DNA from: Mycobacterium paraseoulense
GTDB taxonomy: Bacteria; Actinomycetota; Actinomycetes; Mycobacteriales; Mycobacteriaceae
DNA: 64,000 nt
Assembly: GCF_010731655.1 (NCBI RefSeq)
Contig: NZ_AP022619.1
Location: 5,208,001-5,272,000, forward strand
Direction: 5' to 3'
This document shows, in pieces, positions 26,962 to 34,059 of the stretch. Position 1 is the stretch's first letter. Each line of letters opens with the position of its first letter. The position numbers and the translations under genes were made by a program. The notes under the pieces were generated by a model. The model made no database searches and was not told where the DNA came from. It worked only from the letters and a program-made list of their open reading frames with translations.

Positions 26962-26981
26962 CGGGTGCCTTTTGTCCCTTG
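26962..26981. promoter_or_regulatory. Weak DosR-like site between ctpI and phoU
   Basis: CGGGTGCCTTTTGTCCCTTG shares 12 of 20 positions with the DosR consensus, with the GTCCC half-site exact and GGG in the other half. It lies in the 163-bp divergent region between ctpI (start 26850) and phoU (start 27014). Alone it would be unconvincing. A better box at the island's other divergent promoter raises its interest. Confidence 0.3.
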
Positions 26982-27013
26982 TCAAAAGCGCTCGCATTGG
27001 CCACCGTTGCGCT

Positions 27014-27679
27014 ATGCGAACCGCTTATCACCACCAGCTGGCCGAGTTGACCGTCCAGCTCGGCGAGATGTGCGGCCTGGCCAACGAAGCCATGCGGCGC
27101 GCAACCCAAGCTTTATTGGAAGCCGACCTCGACGCCGCCGAACGCGTCATCCGGGAGCATGACCGGTTGGTGGAGATGCGGGCCCGGGCGGAACGAGAAG
27201 CGTTCGCCCTGCTGGCGCTGCAACAACCGGTTGCCGGTGAGTTGCGGGCGATTTTCAGCGCCATCCAGATCATCGCCGACATCGAACGCATGGGGGCGTT
27301 GGCGGTGCACATCGCCAAGATCGCCCGGCGGGAGCACCCGAACCGGATACTGCCCGACGACCTCCGCGCGTGCTTCGCCGACATGGCCAAGGTGGCCGTC
27401 GCGCTGGGCGAAAACGCAAAACAGGTGCTGATTACCCGCGACCCCGAGCGGGCCGCCCGGCTCCGCGAACAAGACGACGCGATGGACGAGCTGTACGGGA
27501 ACTTGTTCACCGCGCTGCTGGATGACGACTGGCGGGACAACATTCCCGTCGCCGTGGACGCGGCGTTACTCGGGCGTTTCTACGAGCGCTTTGCCGACCA
27601 TGCCGTGGAAATCGGCCGGCGCATCGTCTTCGTGGTCAGCGGCGATCTCCCCGCGCCGGACGAGATCACGACCTACTGA
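27014..27679 (+). CDS. phoU: PhoU-family phosphate signalling protein
   Basis: The 221-aa product starts [19 protein letters not shown] and has two three-helix PhoU repeats. The metal-cluster acidic motifs appear as [14 protein letters not shown] and later [13 protein letters not shown], with [16 protein letters not shown] and [18 protein letters not shown], the classical PhoU E/DxxxD pattern. Mycobacterial PhoY1/PhoY2 couple phosphate uptake to SenX3-RegX3 signalling and persister formation. The phoY1 position next to glpD2 is empty in this genome, so this gene may be a relocated or additional PhoU. It leads the phoU-corA-mgtA unit; corA follows after 36 bp. ATG 27014 is chosen over 26927 by homology. 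Confidence 0.88.
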   Translation: MRTAYHHQLAELTVQLGEMCGLANEAMRRATQALLEADLDAAERVIREHDRLVEMRARAEREAFALLALQQPVAGELRAIFSAIQIIADIERMGALAVHIAKIARREHPNRILPDDLRACFADMAKVAVALGENAKQVLITRDPERAARLREQDDAMDELYGNLFTALLDDDWRDNIPVAVDAALLGRFYERFADHAVEIGRRIVFVVSGDLPAPDEITTY

Positions 27680-27715
27680 ACGGCGCTGGTGGGGCCGGGC
27701 TGAGAAGATTGCGCC

Positions 27716-28714
27716 GTGCAGGGCACATCGAACATCCAGGGCCGCGTCTGGCGCCACGGTAAGCCGCAGGAAGACTTCACGTTCGACGACATCTCGGACT
27801 ACCTGCGCGAGCCCGACACCCTCGTCTGGGTGGATCTGTGCGCCCCCGACCATGACGCCTTGTGCGATCTGGCGGCCGAGCTCGGCCTGAACACGTGGGC
27901 CGTCGAGGACGCCGTCGCGGCGGCCGAACGGGTCAAGGCCACCGCGTACGACACGCACACCTTCTTCACCGTCTACGCCGTTCTGGTCGCGGCGGACGCC
28001 GGCGACGAGCCGCGGCGGATGCTGTCCATGCACCGGATTTCGGCGTTCGTGCTTCCCCGCGGGCTGATCACGGTGCGCCTGACGAAGGACTTCGACATGG
28101 CTCAGGTCACGCGGCGCTGGGAGGAGATCGGTGCCCAGCAGTACGGTGTGGGCGCCCTGGTGCACGGGTTGCTCGATGTCGTCGTCGACAGTCACTTCGC
28201 CGCGGTGGAGGCCCTCGACGACTGCGTCGAAGACATCGAGGACGAGCTGTTCGACGGCACGCCCCGGCAGGCCGGCTTCCAGCGCCGCACCTTCCAGATG
28301 AGACGCGACCTGGTGGCGCTGCGGCGGGTGGCGCTGCCCATGCGGGAGGTCGTCAACTCGATCCAGCACCACCGCCACGAGGTCGGCACGGCCCGCGAAC
28401 TGGACCCGCTGTATGCCGACCTCTACGACCACGTGCTTCGCGTGTCGGAGTGGACGGAGTCGTTGCGGGACATGGTCACCACCATCTTCGAAACCAACCT
28501 GTCCCTGCAGGACGCCCGGCTGAACACCATCATGAAGAAGCTGACGGGATGGGCGGCCATCATCGCCGTCCCCACCGCGATCACGGGCTTCTACGGCCAG
28601 AACGTCCCCTATCCGGGCTTCGGCCACCTCGCCGGATTCCTTGCCAGCACCACCTTGATATTCGTTCTGATGGTGGTCATCTACGTGATGTTCAAACGGC
28701 GGGACTGGCTATGA
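27716..28714 (+). CDS. corA: CorA-type Mg2+/divalent cation channel
   Basis: The 332-aa product has a large cytoplasmic N-terminal domain (to about 265) and two C-terminal helices (about 275-293 and 305-325), the CorA topology, ending in basic KRRDWL. The signature YGMN at the end of the first helix reads YGQNVP (ITGFYGQNVPYPGF), a change at the middle position of the filter motif. CorA-like proteins are pentameric passive channels for Mg2+ or other divalent cations. It starts at GTG 27716, 36 bp after phoU, and its stop overlaps the ATG of the MgtA-like gene (ATGA), tying a passive channel to an active pump. Confidence 0.88.
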   Translation: MQGTSNIQGRVWRHGKPQEDFTFDDISDYLREPDTLVWVDLCAPDHDALCDLAAELGLNTWAVEDAVAAAERVKATAYDTHTFFTVYAVLVAADAGDEPRRMLSMHRISAFVLPRGLITVRLTKDFDMAQVTRRWEEIGAQQYGVGALVHGLLDVVVDSHFAAVEALDDCVEDIEDELFDGTPRQAGFQRRTFQMRRDLVALRRVALPMREVVNSIQHHRHEVGTARELDPLYADLYDHVLRVSEWTESLRDMVTTIFETNLSLQDARLNTIMKKLTGWAAIIAVPTAITGFYGQNVPYPGFGHLAGFLASTTLIFVLMVVIYVMFKRRDWL

Positions 28715-31341
28715 CCGTTGACCTGCTGACCGAGTCCGCGGCCGCGAACGCGTCGCTGGTCGCCGCCGCCCCCGTCGACGAGGTGCTGCGCCGGCTGGAC
28801 AGCTCGGCCGCCGGGTTGTCCAGTGCGGAGGCCGCCGCCCGGCTGACGCGCTACGGGCCCAACGCGGTGCGCACCCATCGCGTCAACGTCTTTGCGGTGC
28901 TGGGCCGTCAACTGCGCAACGCCGTGCTCATCCTGCTGGCCGGCACCGCCGTCGTCTCGTACTTTCTGGGCGACAGCATGCAGGCCGTCATCATCGGCAT
29001 CATCCTGGCGGCCAGCATCGGCCTGGGCTTCATCAACGAATACCGCGCCGAGCGGGCCGCCGCCGACCTGCACGCCAGCGTGCACCACAACGCCGTGGTG
29101 CGCCGCGACGGGAAGTTCGTCTCGCTCGCCGTGACCGCGCTGGTGCCGGGCGACGTGATCCGGCTGTCGCTGGGGGAGGCCGTGCCCGCCGACATTCGGC
29201 TGATCGAGGTCAACGGGCTGGAATGCAACGAGAGCATCCTGACCGGGGAATCGACCGGATCGGAGAAATCGGTGCAACCGGTGCCCGCCGGCACCGGCCT
29301 GGCCGACGCCACCGACCTGGCCTTCATGGGCACCATCGTCAGTGCCGGCGAGGGCACCGGGGTGGTGTACGCCACCGGAAGGAACGCCGAATTCGGGCGG
29401 ATCGCCGCGGGTTTGGACGAACACCAGCCCGAAACCGCCTTCCAGGTGGGGCTGCGGCGGTTCTCCTACCTGTTGCTGCAAGTCGCCGTCGCGCTGATGG
29501 TGATCATCTTGATCAGCAACCTGCTGCTGTCCAAGCCGATCATCGATTCCGTGCTGTTCTCACTGGCGATCGCGGTCGGCATCACGCCGCAGCTGCTGCC
29601 CGCCGTGGTCAGCACCGGCCTGGCGACCGGATCACGGCAGCTGGCCAAGGCCAAGGTGCTGGTCAAGCGGCTGGTGTGCATCGAGGACCTCGGCGACATC
29701 GACATCCTGATCACCGACAAGACCGGAACCCTGACCGAAGGCCGGATCCGTCTGGTGGACTCGGTCGAACCCACCGGCGCACCCAGCGACGCGGTCCGTC
29801 GGCTGGGGCTGCTGGCCACCGATGTGGACCCCGAAACCGGTGGCGCCAGCGCCAATTCGCTCGACGCCGCGCTCTGGGAGTCCCCGCAGGCGCACCCCTT
29901 GGTGGCCGGCGCCGCGCGGGTCGCGATGCTGCCGTTCGACCACGAGCGCCGGGCGACGTCGGTGCTGGTCGACGACGACGGCGGCCGGCTGCTGGTGGTC
30001 AAGGGGGCGCCCGAGCAGGTGCTGGCCCAATGCCGGGCGGTCCCGCCGGCGGCCGAGCAGACCCTGTCGGCGTTGTTCGCCGCCGGGCGCCGGGTGGTGG
30101 CCGTGGCCACCAAACCCGCGCCCGCGATGACGACGCTGACTCGGACGGACGAATGCGAGCTCTCGCTCGCGGGATTCCTGGTGTTCGCCGACGAGCCTAA
30201 ATCCGCTGCGCGGCAATCGCTTTCGGAGCTGGCCAACCTGGGCATCGAGCTCAAGATCGCCACCGGCGACAACCCGCGGGTTGCCGAAAAGGTATGCGGC
30301 GAGCTGGGTTTGGCCTCCAAGGGCACCATCACCGGCGCGGAGCTCGACGGGTTGGACGACCACGCGTTCACCCGCATCGCGCAGAACCACACGATCTTCG
30401 CGCGCATCTCGCCCGAGCAGAAGGCGCGGCTGATCGTCGCGCTGCGGCGCGAGGGGCGATCGGTGGGCTTCCTGGGCGACGGTGTCAACGACGCGCTGGC
30501 CCTGCACGCCGCCGACGTGGGGATCTCGGTCGACAGCGCCACCGACGTGGCCAAGGACGCCGCCGACGTGGTGCTGCTGGAAAAGGACCTCGGTGTGTTG
30601 GCCACCGGCGTGGCCGAGGGCCGGCGCATCTTCGCCAACACCATCAAGTACGTGCTGATGGGCACGTCGAGCAACTTCGGCAACATGTTCAGCGCCGCGG
30701 CCGCGTCGGCGCTGTTGCCGTTCCTGCCGATGCTGCCCAGCCAGATCCTGCTCAACAATCTGCTCTACGACACCTCGCAGCTGGCGATCCCGAGCGACCG
30801 GGTCGACGCGGCGCAGCTGCAGGCGCCGTCGCACTGGGACGTCGCGTTCATCCGCCGGTTCATGCTGATCTTCGGTCCGATCAGTTCGCTGTTCGACTTC
30901 CTGACGTTCGGCTTGATGCTGGGAGTGCTGCACGCCGGCGCCATCGAGTTCCGGACCGGCTGGTTCGTGGAATCCCTTGCGACGCAGACGCTGATCATCT
31001 TCGTCATCCGCACCCGCATGGTGCCGTTCTTCCGGAGCCGGCCCAGCGCGCTGCTGGCCTTCACCAGTCTGACCGTGGTCGCGGTCGGCGCCGGGCTGAC
31101 GATTTCACCGCTGGCCCGCACGCTGGGGTTCACGCCGCTGCCGTGGCAGTTCTTCGCCGTGCTGGGCACCTTCGTCGTCTGTTACCTGGTGCTGGTGGAA
31201 CTCGGCAAGCTCCTTTTCTACAGCGAGCCGACGCGCCTCAACGGGCAGCCGCGCCGCACCCGCGGAAGCGCGTACCGCATCCGGCGACGCGCCGCGCGCT
31301 ACCACCACTACGCCGAGCGGGGGATGCGGAAGCGGAACTAG
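28711..31341 (+). CDS. mgtA: MgtA-type (P3B) magnesium-translocating P-type ATPase
   Basis: An 876-aa P-type ATPase. The start ATG 28711 lies in the corA stop. Catalytic motifs are intact: ILTGESTGSEKS, TDKTGTLTEG with Asp at residue 336, KGAPEQVLAQC in the nucleotide domain, GDGVNDALAL at the hinge. The helices include ITPQLLPAVVSTGLATGS, the MgtA-type version of the fourth-helix motif, and LLNNLLYDTSQLAIPSD, typical of P3B Mg2+ importers. The C-terminus is basic (RRAARYHHYAERGMRKRN). It completes the phoU-corA-mgtA transcription unit. Mg2+ import driven by ATP is the family role; no Mg2+ riboswitch was seen upstream. Confidence 0.9.
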   Translation: MTVDLLTESAAANASLVAAAPVDEVLRRLDSSAAGLSSAEAAARLTRYGPNAVRTHRVNVFAVLGRQLRNAVLILLAGTAVVSYFLGDSMQAVIIGIILAASIGLGFINEYRAERAAADLHASVHHNAVVRRDGKFVSLAVTALVPGDVIRLSLGEAVPADIRLIEVNGLECNESILTGESTGSEKSVQPVPAGTGLADATDLAFMGTIVSAGEGTGVVYATGRNAEFGRIAAGLDEHQPETAFQVGLRRFSYLLLQVAVALMVIILISNLLLSKPIIDSVLFSLAIAVGITPQLLPAVVSTGLATGSRQLAKAKVLVKRLVCIEDLGDIDILITDKTGTLTEGRIRLVDSVEPTGAPSDAVRRLGLLATDVDPETGGASANSLDAALWESPQAHPLVAGAARVAMLPFDHERRATSVLVDDDGGRLLVVKGAPEQVLAQCRAVPPAAEQTLSALFAAGRRVVAVATKPAPAMTTLTRTDECELSLAGFLVFADEPKSAARQSLSELANLGIELKIATGDNPRVAEKVCGELGLASKGTITGAELDGLDDHAFTRIAQNHTIFARISPEQKARLIVALRREGRSVGFLGDGVNDALALHAADVGISVDSATDVAKDAADVVLLEKDLGVLATGVAEGRRIFANTIKYVLMGTSSNFGNMFSAAAASALLPFLPMLPSQILLNNLLYDTSQLAIPSDRVDAAQLQAPSHWDVAFIRRFMLIFGPISSLFDFLTFGLMLGVLHAGAIEFRTGWFVESLATQTLIIFVIRTRMVPFFRSRPSALLAFTSLTVVAVGAGLTISPLARTLGFTPLPWQFFAVLGTFVVCYLVLVELGKLLFYSEPTRLNGQPRRTRGSAYRIRRRAARYHHYAERGMRKRN

Positions 31342-31344
31342 GTT

Positions 31345-31557
31345 TCAGTGCTCGACTTGCAGGGTCGGCACGTCCGAAAGGCCTTGCTGGATTCCCCGGT
31401 CGACTTTGTCCATCAGGGTCGTGCTGCCCGCCGGAGCCGTCTCCTGGCAACTGCAGCTGAGGGTGTTGAAAGGGCTTGGGTCGGCGTTGGCCGATGCTGC
31501 CGTCCAGCATGCAGCGCCGATGGTGAGTGCCACGCCGACCAAAAGTTTAGGAATCAT
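31345..31557 (-). CDS. Small secreted Cys-containing protein
   Basis: A 70-aa exported protein from ATG 31557: MIPKLLVGVALTIGAACW, Ala-rich cleavage region (ASANADP), then a short mature chain with SCSCQETAPAG and GIQQGLSDV. The two Cys in CSC could chelate metal or form disulphides. Small mycobacterial secreted proteins of this build exist but have no known function. A longer frame to 31614 adds 19 residues that would displace the signal peptide, so the shorter start is used. It is convergent with the MgtA-like gene, 3 bp apart. Confidence 0.68.
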   Translation of the reverse strand: MIPKLLVGVALTIGAACWTAASANADPSPFNTLSCSCQETAPAGSTTLMDKVDRGIQQGLSDVPTLQVEH

Positions 31558-31639
31558 TTGGCCTTCGAGTTCTCGAGATTTGTTCAGGCTTAATCTTACC
31601 GGCGCGCTTGTCACGGCCCTGTCAACTAGCTGTTAACTT

Positions 31640-31990
31640 TCAGGCCTGGGTGCCGTACTTCGGGCAGTACGCCCGGATGCTCACGCCGACGAAGTAGCCG
31701 GCGTGGTAGCCGTCGAGGTGGCTGTTGGACATGACGTCGTTTGCGACCTGTTGCGGCGCCTCACCGGATTCGAGTTGCTGGCACACCAGGTGGCCGGACC
31801 GGATCGCGGTTTCGGGCGATTCGTAGTTGATGCCCTTGGCCGTCAGCGCCGCGAGGAATGCGTCATCGGCGGCGGTGGCGTGGGCGGTCGGGGCCGCTGC
31901 CAGCGCGCCCAGCAGCCCGACCGCCGGGACGACGCCGGCAGCCACCAGCAACACCAGCAGGCCGGGGTTGCGCACCTGGGTCCTCGTCAT
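31640..31990 (-). CDS. DUF732 secreted protein
   Basis: The 116-aa product has a signal peptide (LLVLLVAAGVVPAVGLLGAL, then APTAHATAADD). The mature domain is DUF732-like: DDAFLAALTAKGINYESPETAIRSG, CQQLESGE, QVANDV and a final YCPKYG, with two Cys likely paired. DUF732 proteins are small exported mycobacterial proteins without known role. Start ATG 31990 (MTRTQVRN) is chosen because the longer frame to 32107 has unrelated sequence before the signal peptide. It is divergent from lpqC across 161 bp. Confidence 0.85.
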   Translation of the reverse strand: MTRTQVRNPGLLVLLVAAGVVPAVGLLGALAAAPTAHATAADDAFLAALTAKGINYESPETAIRSGHLVCQQLESGEAPQQVANDVMSNSHLDGYHAGYFVGVSIRAYCPKYGTQA

Positions 31991-32151
31991 TTCTGATACT
32001 CCCGTGACATCGAAGTGCCGTTGCTCGCTGACAGCGGGGGCTGCCCGAATATTTGCACGCGGCGGGCTCGCACGGTGCAGGATCAATGATATTGCGACCA
32101 TTGCCACACCCAGCTCGGCTCCTGCGCCGGTTCCGTCGGTGTAGCGACGAT

Positions 32152-33069
32152 ATGCCGTATGTGCGTTGGTTGGCGCTGGTCGTCGTGGCGGTGTGCGTGG
32201 CGGGCTGTGGTGTGCGGGATGTGTCGGCGGCCAGCGCTCGGGATGCTTCCGGGACCTTCCGTTCCGGCGGCATGGACCGAACGTACCTGCTGCACGTGCC
32301 GCCGGGTACCCCGGTCGGGCTGGTGTTGAGCCTGCACGGCGGCGGCGGCACCGGCAACGGGCAGCGGGGCCTGACCGGATTCGACGCCGTCGCCGACGCC
32401 CACAACCTGCTGGTGGTGTATCCCGACGGTTACGACAAGAGCTGGGCCGACGGGCGGGGGGCGTCGCCGGCGGATCGCCGCCGCATAGACGATGTCGGCT
32501 TCCTGGTGGGGCTGGTGGACAAGCTGCGGAACGACTACGGCATCGCGCCGGGAGACGTCTTCGTCATGGGGATGTCCAACGGCGCCTTCATGTCCAACCG
32601 GTTGGCGTGTGACCGCGCCGACGTGTTCGCCGCGGTCGCGCCCGTGGCCGGCACCCTGGGCGTGGGCGTGGCATGCCACCCGTCGCGGCCGGTCTCGGTG
32701 TGGGCGGCCCACGGCACCGCCGACCCGCTGGTACCGTTCCGCGGCGGTGTCGTGCGCGGTCGCGGCGGCGTCAGCCACGCCATCTCCGCCGACAGCATGG
32801 TGAACACGTGGCGCTCCGCCGACGGTTGCCAAGGCGACCCGGTGGTGCAGGTGCTGCCCAACGTCGGGGACGGCACCGTGGTGCACCGGTTCGACTCCAC
32901 GTCGTGCGCGGCGTCCACCGAGGTGGTCTTCTACCAGATCGACAGCGGCGGGCACACGTGGCCGGGCGGCAGGCAGTACCTGCCCAAGGCGATCATCGGG
33001 CCCACCACCCGTGCGCTCGACGGGTCGGAAGCCATCGCCCAGTTCTTCCTGGCGCACGCCCGGGGCTAG
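32152..33069 (+). CDS. lpqC: Lipoprotein esterase LpqC (PHB-depolymerase-like)
   Basis: A 305-aa lipoprotein. The signal MPYVRWLALVVVAVCVAGC ends in a lipobox with Cys19. The mature domain is an alpha/beta hydrolase of the polyhydroxybutyrate depolymerase/feruloyl esterase group: LHGGGGTGNGQ oxyanion region, nucleophile motif GMSNGAF, HGTADPLVPF with the Asp, and GGHTWPGG with the His. M. tuberculosis LpqC (Rv3298c) occupies the same place before nei2 and lhr. Its stop codon TAG lies in sequence that is repeated downstream. Location is the outer face of the membrane; the natural ester substrate is not known. Confidence 0.88.
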   Translation: MPYVRWLALVVVAVCVAGCGVRDVSAASARDASGTFRSGGMDRTYLLHVPPGTPVGLVLSLHGGGGTGNGQRGLTGFDAVADAHNLLVVYPDGYDKSWADGRGASPADRRRIDDVGFLVGLVDKLRNDYGIAPGDVFVMGMSNGAFMSNRLACDRADVFAAVAPVAGTLGVGVACHPSRPVSVWAAHGTADPLVPFRGGVVRGRGGVSHAISADSMVNTWRSADGCQGDPVVQVLPNVGDGTVVHRFDSTSCAASTEVVFYQIDSGGHTWPGGRQYLPKAIIGPTTRALDGSEAIAQFFLAHARG

Positions 33070-33288
33070 TGGCGATCGCAAGCGCGGCGGAGCCGGGCGC
33101 TGCGGGTCGCCACCGTGGGGCTGGTGGCGATCGCAAGCGCGGCGTGGCCGGGCGCTGCGGGTCGCCACCGTGGGGCTAGTGGCGATCGCAAGCGCGGCGG
33201 AGCCGGGCGCTGCGGGTCGCCACCGTGGGGCTAGTGGCGATCGCAAGCGCGGCGTGGCCGGGCGCTGCGGGTCGCCACCGTGGGCACC
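33070..33288. repeat. 55-bp x4 tandem repeat with internal hairpin (VNTR-like)
   Basis: Four head-to-tail units start at about 33070, 33125, 33180 and 33235, a 55-bp period. Units 1 and 3 read GCGGAGCCG where units 2 and 4 read GCGTGGCCG, so the array may come from duplication of a 110-bp dimer. Each unit starts GTGGCGATCGC and later has GGGTCGCCAC, so GTGGCGA and TCGCCAC pair, with inner AGCGC/GCGCT, giving a stem-loop. The array lies exactly between convergent lpqC and nei2. A bidirectional terminator that expanded as a minisatellite fits. Confidence 0.9.
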
Positions 33289-33291
33289 GCC

Positions 33292-34047
33292 TCAGCGCTG
33301 GCAGGATGGGCACCAGTACGTCACGCGTTCCCCGGCGCCGTCGTAACCGATGGGGGTGCCGCAGCGACGGCAACTGTGCCCGGCCCGCCCGTAGACCCAC
33401 AGCTGCCGCCCGGTCCGGGTGTCGCCGGTGGTGCAGCGGTTCCAACGGAACCGGTTCAGCCACAACATGTCTCGGGCACGCGAGACCAGCCGGTGCGGGT
33501 CGGAGACCGCGCTCACCGGCGTGCTGGGCAGGTGTCCGCTCACGAAGCACAGCTCGTTGCAGTAGACATTGCCGATGCCGGCCAGCACCCGCTGGTCGAG
33601 CAGCGCCTCGGCGAGCGTCCGATCCGTCTCAGCCGCCAGGTTGGCGGCGGCGAGCCCCGGGTCCCAGTCCTGGCCCAGCAGATCGGGTCCCAGATGCGCG
33701 ACGGCGTCGCCGTCGCGGTCACGCTCGAGAATCTCCAGGACGCCCAGGTCCACGCCGACGGCGCGGACGGCGCCGGCTTCCAAGACGATGCGCGCACGGT
33801 GGTCGACCCGGACCGGCCGGCCGGCGACCCGCCAGCTGCCGTCCATCTTCAGGTGCGAGTGGATGCTCGCCTGGCCCACCCGGATGAACAGATGCTTCCC
33901 CCGGCTGAGCACCTCGTCGACCGCCTGCCCGGTGAGGTCGACGGTGGCGTACCGCGGCACGCGGACGTCGCAGCGCGTCAGGGTGCGCCCCACCAGGTGC
34001 TCTCGCAGGACGGCCGCGGTGTGAAAGACGGTGTCTCCTTCGGGCAT
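33292..34047 (-). CDS. nei2: Endonuclease VIII-type DNA glycosylase Nei2
   Basis: A 251-aa Fpg/Nei enzyme. It begins [11 protein letters not shown], giving catalytic Pro2 and Glu3 after Met removal, with the conserved HLKMDGSW Lys near residue 66 and the helix-two-turn-helix [12 protein letters not shown]. The C-terminal zinc finger is [12 protein letters not shown] ... WCPSCQR. It removes oxidised bases, preferentially pyrimidines, and nicks the abasic site. It is 12 bp from lhr on the same strand, as Rv3297-Rv3296, so glycosylase and helicase are likely co-expressed. The downstream end lies only 3 bp from the tandem repeat. Confidence 0.92.
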   Translation of the reverse strand: MPEGDTVFHTAAVLREHLVGRTLTRCDVRVPRYATVDLTGQAVDEVLSRGKHLFIRVGQASIHSHLKMDGSWRVAGRPVRVDHRARIVLEAGAVRAVGVDLGVLEILERDRDGDAVAHLGPDLLGQDWDPGLAAANLAAETDRTLAEALLDQRVLAGIGNVYCNELCFVSGHLPSTPVSAVSDPHRLVSRARDMLWLNRFRWNRCTTGDTRTGRQLWVYGRAGHSCRRCGTPIGYDGAGERVTYWCPSCQR

Positions 34048-34059
34048 GGCTACCCGGCC

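Noticed and set aside
8361..31990. Insertion sequence or prophage as cause of the accessory block
   Set aside because: No transposase, integrase, terminal repeats or tRNA attachment site were seen in or around the block.
33070..33288. CRISPR array
   Set aside because: Units are contiguous, 55 bp long and without unique spacers; no cas genes are present.
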